DNA from: an uncultured Acidobacteriia bacterium | Lineage (GTDB): Bacteria; Acidobacteriota; Terriglobia; Bryobacterales; Bryobacteraceae | Direction of reading: 5' to 3' | NCBI GenBank assembly: GCA_903900705.1 | Contig: CAIUOG010000110.1 | Span: forward strand, 1-64,000 | Length of the DNA: 64,000 nucleotides | Shown here: positions 1 through 6,942 of the stretch, in pieces | How positions within the stretch are numbered: the stretch's first letter is position 1 | Layout of the letters: the number at the start of each line of letters is the position of its first letter | Translations under genes and position numbers: made by a program | Notes under the pieces: model-generated | Seen by the model: the letters and a program-made list of their open reading frames with translations, nothing else | The model's database searches: none | What the model was told of the DNA's origin: nothing

Positions 1-354
1 GATGAGGCGCGCGGAGACTTCGACGGGGGAGAGGACGCGGCCGCCTTCGCCGGCGTCCCACGGCAGGATTTTTGCGTTGCGGTCAACGTCGGGATTCGAA
101 AGCCAGGACTTGGCGCTGTGGACCAGGCGGGTGGGCACAATCGCACCCTGCTCGCGGGCATAGGCGCCGACGGGCTGACCTTCGTCGAGATAGAGGAAAG
201 AGGGGAGCGTGCGGCGGGCCTCGACGCGTCCGGCCGCGACGGGCTGGGGGATGTCGAAGACGTGGATGGGAGGAAAGCTGGTGTCTTCCGCGTCCGCCGG
301 ATCGATCCAGGCAAGGGCGGAGTTGGTGGTACCTAAATCAATGCCGACTTTCAT
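1..354 (-). CDS. Hsp70 family protein, second copy (3' end outside window)
   Basis: The reverse frame is open from ATG 354 to the window edge, giving 118 residues. It begins with the actin-fold phosphate-1 loop of Hsp70 proteins (GIDLGTTNSALAW, from about residue 4), followed by LPSFLY near residue 50 and AKSWLS near residue 83. The same three blocks occur in the complete Hsp70 gene just upstream, so the two are tandem paralogues. It starts 12 bases after that gene's stop, which indicates one operon (DUF2760, Hsp70, Hsp70). The family is ATP-dependent and chaperone-like. The client and the C-terminal half cannot be seen here. Confidence 0.85.
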   Translation of the reverse strand, partial: MKVGIDLGTTNSALAWIDPADAEDTSFPPIHVFDIPQPVAAGRVEARRTLPSFLYLDEGQPVGAYAREQGAIVPTRLVHSAKSWLSNPDVDRNAKILPWDAGEGGRVLSPVEVSARLI

Positions 355-366
355 ACGGTGAAGTCT

Positions 367-2139
367 CTAAACGGTTTCCCGGACGTTGAACTCCAGCTTC
401 CAGCGCTGGCCATCGCGGGCCACGCACCAGAGCTGCAACATGCCGGTTTCGGTGATAACGGTTTCGAAGGAAACGGGGACGATTTCGGAATTGCGGCCTT
501 CCGCCGTTGTATTCGAAGAGGTGAGGCGGACCTCGACGGGCGAGAGTTCTTCGAGGTCGTCGCCGAAATCTTCGATGAGTTCGCCGGGCGCGTCGTCTTT
601 GCGGCTGGCGGAGCAGAAGAAGCGAAACTCGGCGGGCTGGCCGACGATCAGACCAAACTCGCGATTCGGGATGCGGGTGGAGGTGCCCTCTTCGATGCCG
701 AACTGCGCGACGGTGAGGGCCTTGAGCGGCGCCGGGATGCCGGGCACGGCGGGCATGGCGGATTCCACGCCGACGTAGTAGGAGCGGGCGATACCGCCGC
801 GAATGCGGACGCCTTCGCCGCGCCGGGCCGCGCCATAATAGGCTGCGCCGCGCGCGACGGCGTGCATCAGATCTTCGCCGGTGAGCGGCTGGACGGGGTT
901 TGCGCCAGCTTCCGCGAGCCAGGAGTTCAGCACTTCCAGAATGCGGTTGCGGACGAACGGGGCATGGAGCACGCCGCCGTTGAACAGAACATGCGTGGGG
1001 CAGGCCAGCTGACCGCCCGCGCTCTGGCGCAGGAACTTCGCGAGGTGCCGGGTGATGGCGGCGTCCTGTGCGTAAGGCAGGCCAATCTCCTGCAGGGCGG
1101 CGCGGCGGACACCGTGCGGCATGTCCGTACTGGAAACGCGGGGCAGGAAGCTTTCGAGAACCTGCTCAATCTGGTCGCGGCGCAGGACGGCTTTGATGGC
1201 GCCGCCGAACAGCTTCGAGCCCTTGCCGAGGATGGTGACGGGAACTTCGTCCACCGGTGAATCCGGGTGGAGCAGTTGTTCTTTTGCGAGACGGCAGTTG
1301 TTCCAGAGGGTCTGGAGCTGAAAAGCGTCCAGCCTGGTGCCGTGAGCGGCGAGTTCGGCGGAAACGGTGTGGGCGAGCGCGAGATCGATGTTATCGCCAC
1401 CCAGCAGGATGTGTTCGCCGACGGCGACGCGTTCGAGTTCGAGTTCCCCATCGCGTTCGGTGACGGAGATCAGGGTGAAATCGGTGGTGCCGCCGCCGAT
1501 ATCGACGACGAGCACGAGGTCTCCTTTGGAGACGCGAAGCCGCCAGTCGGGATGGCGCTCAATCCAGGCGTAAAAAGCGGCCTGGGGCTCTTCGAGCATG
1601 GTGAGGTTGCGGTAGCCGGCGGCTTCGGCGGCGCGCTGGGTGAGTTCGCGGGCGATGGCGTCGAAGGAGGCCGGGACGGTGACCAGAATGTCCTGGTCGA
1701 TGAAGGGCGCGGTGGGGTGTTCGTGATCCCAGGCGGCGCGGAGATGCTTCAGATATTCAGCGGAGGCGTCGACGGGCGAGATCCGCTGCAGGCCGTCGGC
1801 TGCCCGGATGGGGAGCATGGCGGCGGTGCGGTCCACGGCGGAGTAGGAGAGCCAGCTCTTGGCCGAGGAGACCAGGCGGCTGGAGACTTCCGCGCCACGG
1901 CGCTGGGCCAGCTTGCCGACGACGTACCGCGGATTATCATTCCACGGCAGAGCGACGGACCCGGGCGGAAAATCGGCCGGCCCGGGGATGTAGAGGAACG
2001 ACGGCAGCAGAGGTTCGGAGCTGATTTCGTTGACCGCGGTGAGCTGCGGGATGGGCTGGAGCTGAACCCCCGCCGCGGACGTCCAGGCGAGAGCGCTGTT
2101 CGTCGTCCCGAGGTCGATGCCGATTGCGTACTGCGACAA
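367..2139 (-). CDS. Hsp70 family (DnaK-like) protein, atypical
   Basis: This 590-residue protein has an Hsp70 ATPase fold: the phosphate-1 motif GIDLGTTNSALAW near the N terminus, the phosphate-2 region LVVDIGGGTTDFTL near residue 210 and the adenosine-type motif LFNGGVLHAPFVR near residue 385. Length is close to DnaK, but no canonical beta-sandwich substrate domain or EEVD-like tail is evident, and the C terminus is a separate beta-rich segment. No dnaJ or grpE is adjacent. It lies 2 bases after a DUF2760 gene and 12 bases before a second Hsp70-like gene. Bacterial proteins of this type are annotated only as Hsp70 family, so a dedicated role with DUF2760 is inference. Confidence 0.88.
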   Translation of the reverse strand: MSQYAIGIDLGTTNSALAWTSAAGVQLQPIPQLTAVNEISSEPLLPSFLYIPGPADFPPGSVALPWNDNPRYVVGKLAQRRGAEVSSRLVSSAKSWLSYSAVDRTAAMLPIRAADGLQRISPVDASAEYLKHLRAAWDHEHPTAPFIDQDILVTVPASFDAIARELTQRAAEAAGYRNLTMLEEPQAAFYAWIERHPDWRLRVSKGDLVLVVDIGGGTTDFTLISVTERDGELELERVAVGEHILLGGDNIDLALAHTVSAELAAHGTRLDAFQLQTLWNNCRLAKEQLLHPDSPVDEVPVTILGKGSKLFGGAIKAVLRRDQIEQVLESFLPRVSSTDMPHGVRRAALQEIGLPYAQDAAITRHLAKFLRQSAGGQLACPTHVLFNGGVLHAPFVRNRILEVLNSWLAEAGANPVQPLTGEDLMHAVARGAAYYGAARRGEGVRIRGGIARSYYVGVESAMPAVPGIPAPLKALTVAQFGIEEGTSTRIPNREFGLIVGQPAEFRFFCSASRKDDAPGELIEDFGDDLEELSPVEVRLTSSNTTAEGRNSEIVPVSFETVITETGMLQLWCVARDGQRWKLEFNVRETV

Positions 2140-2141
2140 CC

Positions 2142-2660
2142 TTACTCGACCTCGATCTCGGCCGGCGCCAGAATCATCAGATCCTGACGGTTGTTGAGCT
2201 TCGGCAGGGAAACCGTGGTGGCGCGCCAGCCTTTGTGCTGCAGCAGACCGCCGGAGGGCTTGCCGGACGCCGGAACGTTGCCGATGAAGCGGACCTTCGC
2301 GGCGTCGCCATCCGACTTGACGTGGGTGCCTTCCACGGCGTCAATGACGGCGGCGGGAGCGAAGTGGCGATTCAGAATTTCGCGGGTGTGCTGGTGGATG
2401 TCACGAACGACGGCGCCGACCTGCTCGTCGGAGTAGGGAGCGATGTCATCCATGAAGAAATCCAGCATGCGGGCGTCGCGCTGGAGCATGCCGAGCAGTT
2501 GCAGCGCGCCGTCTTCGGGCTTCACTTCCGGTTTGGGCGGCGGGGGCTTGGGAATGTCCGACTTCAGGATGAGCCCGAGCGAAGACACCAGGTCCGACGG
2601 CAGTGTGCCGGAAAAGAGGAGCGAGAAAAACGCTTTAAAAGCGAGAGCGATACGGTTCAA
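2142..2660 (-). CDS. DUF2760 domain-containing protein
   Basis: This 172-residue protein is first in the Hsp70 operon. It starts with a short hydrophobic stretch (about residues 1-20), then a Pro/Lys-rich linker near residues 35-48, then a compact domain with the pattern seen in DUF2760 proteins (LQLLGMLQRDARMLDFFMDD near 51-70, then VRDIHQHTREILNRHF). The start is TTG at 2660, preceded by a GGAG-type ribosome site. DUF2760 genes are known to me as neighbours of atypical Hsp70 genes. The biochemical role is unknown, and cofactor or membrane anchor for the chaperones is speculation. Confidence 0.75.
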   Translation of the reverse strand: MNRIALAFKAFFSLLFSGTLPSDLVSSLGLILKSDIPKPPPPKPEVKPEDGALQLLGMLQRDARMLDFFMDDIAPYSDEQVGAVVRDIHQHTREILNRHFAPAAVIDAVEGTHVKSDGDAAKVRFIGNVPASGKPSGGLLQHKGWRATTVSLPKLNNRQDLMILAPAEIEVE

Positions 2661-2721
2661 AGTAAGGAGAACTCCAAAATTTCAGGATAGCAGTGGAGTT
2701 CCCCGTGAGGTGTTCGCGCAA

Positions 2722-4266
2722 TTACCTGCAGGCCGGATTGCCGGCCGAGGGGACGGCGAGGAAGGTAATGCTGGCGGGGGCCAGAGGCAGCTTGCCCGGT
2801 TTGGCGGGCCGGCCTTTGAGCGCCGGAATGGCATCATTCGCGCCGAGTTTCAGTTCCCGGCCATTCAACTGGACGGGGCCGCCTTCGAGGTTGGCGGCGG
2901 TCAGCGTGAAGGTTTGGGAGCCGATGGGGAGATCGAGGTCGTGCTCCGCGCCACGGTCCGTATTGATGGCGAGCAGACCGACGCCGCCGGGTTTGTCGGC
3001 GAGGCAGTGGGCGTAGAGGCGGACTTCCGGGGCGGGCGAGGGGCCGGCGTCGAGCACGGTGGAGCCCATGGTGCGGTGCCACAGCAGTGCGGCCCAGTAG
3101 TTGGGGCGGGGCGTGAGGGTGACCTCGTCAATCAGCGCGTAGTCACTGGCGGCGAGAGTGTTGTGGGCAACCACCTGCACGCCCTTTTTCGCCAGCTGGC
3201 CCAGCTGATCCAGGTAGCGGAAACTATCGAGAAAGCCGGCCGCCCAGGGGTTGCCGCCACAGGCGGTTTCGCCGGTCTCGGTAAGCCAGATGGGTTTGCC
3301 GGCTTCATACTGGTCGCGCAGCCCGATGTAAAAGGTAGCTTCCTGACCGGTTTTGTTGAGCCAGGCGGCGGACAGCGCGGCTTCCGGCGTGGTCTGTTTC
3401 ATGGCCGCGATGTAGGCGCAGCGCTTCGAAACGGAGCCGTAATAGTGGTAGGAATAGGCGTCGACATCGGCCCCGCCCGCCTTGAGCATCTCGGTGGAGG
3501 AAAGCATGGCCATGCCGCTCATGCCGGTTCCCTCACCCACGGAACCGGGCCCCAGAATGGTCATCTCCGGCGCGGCTTTCTTTGCGAAGGCACGGAAGAC
3601 CTGGAAGTCGCGGCCATAGCTTGCGGCGGTGTAACCGGCGGGCGCGCCGCCCATGGCGGCAATGTTGGGTTCATTGAAGAATTCGGCGGCGGCGATGGAG
3701 CCACCGGCGGACCAGGTGGCAGCCAGAATTTTGGTGGCTTCCGAGGGCGTCCAGACTCCCTGCGCGTCCCGGACACCGGCGCTGATGGCGAAGGAGGTGA
3801 CGAGTTTCGCGTCGACCGCCCTGGAGAAGTCGAGCACGCCGCGCCACTGCGCGCGGGTGAGAACGCCGCCGAAACCGGCCGGGGGAGCGGCGGGGGCGGG
3901 GGCATCGGAATCATGAAAGAAAGTGGAGTTTGCCCAGGTGCCGCTGACGCGAACGTAAGCGGGGCCCAGCGCGGCTGCGAGTTTGCGCAGCCGCGGGTTG
4001 GCCAGGTTGATGGGTTCGCGCTGGCGGAACGCGGCGGGGTCGATGGCTGGCGCCGAAAGGGCCGCGGCGGGTGGCGCTTCCGCGGGCTTTTTGGTGTCGG
4101 GCCGGTAGGGCGCCCAGAAGCGACCGCCGGTGACTTCCACCATTTCGACGTTATACGACTGAAAGCGCGCGTCCACCGTGCCGAGCTTCGGCAAACCGCC
4201 GGGCCGGATCTGGCCATGGCAAACAGCGGCGGTCAGGACCGCGAGGGCAAACTCTCTTCTCTTCAT
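2722..4266 (-). CDS. GH79-like (heparanase-type) secreted glycoside hydrolase
   Basis: The 514-residue protein has an N-terminal signal (MKRREFALAVLTAAVCHG). Its TIM-barrel carries AAEFFNEPN, matching the acid/base glutamate of clan GH-A, and WLTETGETACGG, matching the nucleophile strand of heparanases (GET-type with a following Gly-rich turn). The HYYG segment before it also fits GH79. The C-terminal 120 residues form a beta domain, as in heparanase. Substrate is probably a uronic-acid-containing glycan, but this is inferred from family. ATG 4266 follows AAGGAG at ideal spacing and lies 8 bases after the upstream isomerase-like gene, so the two are co-transcribed. Confidence 0.75.
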   Translation of the reverse strand: MKRREFALAVLTAAVCHGQIRPGGLPKLGTVDARFQSYNVEMVEVTGGRFWAPYRPDTKKPAEAPPAAALSAPAIDPAAFRQREPINLANPRLRKLAAALGPAYVRVSGTWANSTFFHDSDAPAPAAPPAGFGGVLTRAQWRGVLDFSRAVDAKLVTSFAISAGVRDAQGVWTPSEATKILAATWSAGGSIAAAEFFNEPNIAAMGGAPAGYTAASYGRDFQVFRAFAKKAAPEMTILGPGSVGEGTGMSGMAMLSSTEMLKAGGADVDAYSYHYYGSVSKRCAYIAAMKQTTPEAALSAAWLNKTGQEATFYIGLRDQYEAGKPIWLTETGETACGGNPWAAGFLDSFRYLDQLGQLAKKGVQVVAHNTLAASDYALIDEVTLTPRPNYWAALLWHRTMGSTVLDAGPSPAPEVRLYAHCLADKPGGVGLLAINTDRGAEHDLDLPIGSQTFTLTAANLEGGPVQLNGRELKLGANDAIPALKGRPAKPGKLPLAPASITFLAVPSAGNPACR

Positions 4267-4274
4267 GAACTCCT

Positions 4275-5198
4275 TTACGCGAGCGCGTTTTTACAGAATT
4301 CCACGCATTTCGCCATTTCCTTCATTACGTCGGAGCCCTGCGGCACCGTGTATTCCAGCTCGATGGTGGCCTGGAAGTGGTACTTTTCCTTCTTCATCAG
4401 CTGCAGAACGTCTTTAATGGGCGTGTCACCCTCGCCCCACGGGGTGTTGGGACCCTGGTTGAGCTTGCGGTCCTTGAGGTGAATGTGGGTGATGCGATCA
4501 GCGTATTGTTTGATGAACGGGATGGGCGAGGTGCTGTTGCCGGCGGTGAAGTGGCCGATATCCAGATTGATGCCGTTGTACTTCGAGAACGACATGGCCC
4601 GTTCCCAGCTGGCCGGGGTAGCGAAGGCTTCCGGATTGGTGACGTTGCCGTGGCCGTGGTAGCCGACCATGAACTTGTGTTTGGCGGCGAACTCACCCAG
4701 CCATTTGGTTTTGCTGACGGGAATTTCGCAGGAGAGCGCTTTGGCTCCGAGGGCTTTGGCGACGCCGAACGCGTAGTCGACGACTTCGTCCTTCATCTTG
4801 TCGACACCGTCGAACTTCACGATTTCAATGGCAACGCCGGCGTCAGCATATTTCTTCCGGACCTCTTTGAACTTGTCGAGAGAAGCGGAGAGACGCCATT
4901 TTTCCAGCGCCGCGGCGGCAGCCTCCGCCGCGCCGGCGGGCTGCTGGCGGGGGGCCGGGTAGGAAGTGGGCGCGCCGAGGAACTGTTCGACGGGCTGGGA
5001 GCGGAGTTCGAGCGCGCTCAGGCCGAGATCGGTGCAGTCTTTGAGAACGTCTTCGAGTCCGCCGGGCATGCCGTGGAAGCTGTAGGGCGCGTTCACGCCG
5101 ATCTGGACACCGCCGAACTTTGAATTGGGCTTGGCGAGGAGGGTGACGGGAAGGGTCGCAAGGGCGAGCTTTCCAAAGTCTCTGCGTGTGAAGTTCAT
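4275..5198 (-). CDS. Sugar phosphate isomerase/epimerase-like TIM-barrel protein, exported
   Basis: This 307-residue protein has a twin-arginine-like N terminus (TRRDFGKLALATLPVTLL) and then the xylose-isomerase-like AP endonuclease 2 fold. Metal-site-type motifs are visible: IEIVKFDG, GYHGHGN near residue 180, NLDIGHF near residue 214, THIHLKDR near 239 and ATIELEY near 282. These supply the Glu, His, Asp and Glu ligands typical of the fold. Residues 90-105 contain an Ala-rich insertion. It is co-directional with and 8 bases upstream of the GH79-like gene, suggesting joint sugar processing. The substrate is not predictable. Confidence 0.8.
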   Translation of the reverse strand: MNFTRRDFGKLALATLPVTLLAKPNSKFGGVQIGVNAPYSFHGMPGGLEDVLKDCTDLGLSALELRSQPVEQFLGAPTSYPAPRQQPAGAAEAAAAALEKWRLSASLDKFKEVRKKYADAGVAIEIVKFDGVDKMKDEVVDYAFGVAKALGAKALSCEIPVSKTKWLGEFAAKHKFMVGYHGHGNVTNPEAFATPASWERAMSFSKYNGINLDIGHFTAGNSTSPIPFIKQYADRITHIHLKDRKLNQGPNTPWGEGDTPIKDVLQLMKKEKYHFQATIELEYTVPQGSDVMKEMAKCVEFCKNALA

Positions 5199-5375
5199 AC
5201 GTTATAGATTGTCACCTGCGCGGGCGGGGCGAAACGTCAATTTATGCGGTTGCGGCGTGGCGAGGCAAGTCCGGGACGGTCCATGACGGCAGGAGGCTTG
5301 TTTTCATGGGGTTAGAGGACGTCCCGCGGGGGAGTTGTGACGGTCCTGGTCCTGATAGACTACGGGCGGAACCCC

Positions 5376-6560
5376 TTGAGCGCGACTTTGAACACGGCCG
5401 ACCCGCACGCGATTCGTGATCAACTGGAGCGCGTTCTGCAGAGCGCGGCCTTCCGGAACAGCCAGCGGTATACGGCGTTTCTGAAGTATTGCGTGGAGCA
5501 GACGCTGGCCGGGCAGGGGGATGTGCTTAAGGAGCGGACCATCGGGGTAGAGGTGTTCGGACGCGTCGCGGATTACGATACGGCGGCGGATCACATTGTG
5601 CGGAGCGCGGCCAGCGAGGTTCGGAAACGCCTGGCGCAGTATTACCAGGAGCCAGGGAAGGCGCGGGAGCTGAAGATCGAGATGCTTTCGGGTTCGTATG
5701 TACCGCAGTTCCGGGTTCCGGAAGCGGCGCATGCGAGTGAAGAGGTGAGGCCTGTCGCGGAAGCGCCGAAACCGAGAAGGGTGAGCGGTGGGCGACTGCT
5801 GTCAGCTGTGGCTGTGGTTGCGGCTCTGGCGGGTTTGTTTTTTCAGTTTGTCAGCCGTGAGTCGGCGCTCGATCAGTTCTGGGGGCCTGTCCTGGCATCG
5901 AAGAGTCCCGTGCTGCTGTGCGTGGGGGACAGGCTGGCGGCCGGCGGGGAGGCTCCGGAAGCCGCCGGGAGCGCGACGGTTTCCGAACTCCATACGCGCA
6001 ACACCAACCGGGTGAGTTTCGCCGCCGCCACGACGATGGCGAGACTGACGGGACTGCTGCAAAGCCGGGGGATTCCGTACCGGCTGCGAACGGGCGCGGA
6101 GACGACTTTCGGCGATTTGCAGTCGGGGCCAACGGTGCTGATCGGGGGTTATAACAATGACTGGACACTGCGGCTGACCGACACGCTGCGCTTCGGGTTC
6201 GACGGATTACCGGACCACTGGCCCCGGATTCGGGACCGGAACCGACCGGAGCGACAGGGCTGGTCTGTGGATTTTTCGCTGCCGGTGGCGAAGCTGAACC
6301 GGGATTACGCGATTGTTTCGCGGGTGCAGGATCCGAAAACAGAGCGGGTTACGGTGATTGTGGCGGGAATCGGGATGTGGGGGACGAAGGCAGCGGGGGA
6401 GTTTCTGACGGACGCCGCGCATATGGAGAAACTGCGGGCGGTTGCGCCGGCGGGCTGGGAGACGATGAACCTGCAGGTGGTGATCTCGACAGACGTGATT
6501 CAGGGAGTGGCGGGGCCACCGAAGGTGCTGGATACGCATTTCTGGCAGGCGACGCCGTAA
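5376..6560 (+). CDS. Winged-helix N-terminal domain membrane protein of acidobacterial type
   Basis: The N-terminal ~100 residues have the signature VFGRVADYDTAADHIVRS, followed by RKRLAQYYQEPGK and LSGSYVPQF. This resembles the winged-helix domain found before TPR or cyclase modules in Acidobacteria and rhizobia. One transmembrane helix follows (RLLSAVAVVAALAGLFFQF), then a C-terminal domain of about 230 residues that I do not recognise, possibly extracytoplasmic. The frame is open from GTG 5337, but an extended -10 (TG-A-TAGACT, 5353-5361) lies inside that extension. TTG 5376 is therefore preferred, giving 394 residues. A membrane-bound transcriptional sensor is a reasonable guess only. Confidence 0.7.
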   Translation: MSATLNTADPHAIRDQLERVLQSAAFRNSQRYTAFLKYCVEQTLAGQGDVLKERTIGVEVFGRVADYDTAADHIVRSAASEVRKRLAQYYQEPGKARELKIEMLSGSYVPQFRVPEAAHASEEVRPVAEAPKPRRVSGGRLLSAVAVVAALAGLFFQFVSRESALDQFWGPVLASKSPVLLCVGDRLAAGGEAPEAAGSATVSELHTRNTNRVSFAAATTMARLTGLLQSRGIPYRLRTGAETTFGDLQSGPTVLIGGYNNDWTLRLTDTLRFGFDGLPDHWPRIRDRNRPERQGWSVDFSLPVAKLNRDYAIVSRVQDPKTERVTVIVAGIGMWGTKAAGEFLTDAAHMEKLRAVAPAGWETMNLQVVISTDVIQGVAGPPKVLDTHFWQATP

Positions 6561-6566
6561 CGCCAT

Positions 6567-6794
6567 TCAGGGCTGACAGCTGATCCGTTTTTCGGGCAGC
6601 AGTTTTTTGAGCAGCAGCCGGCAGTGTTGCCGGTGCGGGTGGTTGGGCGCGAGGGTGCGGTCAAACACCTGGGAGGAGAGCGCGGTATCGGGATGGTCTT
6701 CTCCCAGCAGTTTTCGCTTGATCTCCCAGGCGCGGGCCGCCGGCGAGGGGCAAGCGGCGAGGATTTCGGCGGCCAGTTCGGGGGAGGTCGGCAC
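6567..6794 (-). pseudogene. Possible remnant of a TPR (kinesin-light-chain-like) protein
   Basis: The reverse frame encodes about 75 residues ending with RKLLGEDHPDTA and LAPNHPHRQHCRLLLKKLLP. The first resembles the helix-turn signature of TPR_10/TPR_12 repeats (xKxLGxDHPDTA). The frame stays open upstream with no ATG, only GTG 6794. It looks like the last one or two repeats of a longer TPR protein that has lost its front. No flanking mobile element is seen. The 5' boundary is uncertain, and it could be a chance open frame in high-GC DNA. The rest of the 6561-6942 interval shows only the promoter of the next gene. Confidence 0.3.
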
Positions 6795-6925
6795 GGGACA
6801 CGAAGATCCTGAAGGCCGACGACCAGGAGCTGCAGACGGGGAGGGACCGCCGTTCTGATCTTCCGCCAGCGATCAGGCGGAATCCGGCAAACTCCATGAG
6901 CCGCGGGATGCCGGGATTTGCTTGC

Positions 6926-6931
6926 TATACT
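6926..6931 (+). promoter_or_regulatory. Extended -10 box of the M61 peptidase gene
   Basis: TGC-TATACT (6923-6931) is an extended -10. It ends 11 bases before the preferred GTG start at 6943, which predicts a leader of only about five bases. No convincing -35 is visible. Confidence 0.5.
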
Positions 6932-6942
6932 CCCTTGAAACC

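Noticed and set aside
5201-5206. TATAAC as a leaderless -10 for the TIM-barrel gene
   Set aside because: Only two bases separate it from ATG 5198, which would place transcription start inside the gene. It was not counted in the leaderless set.
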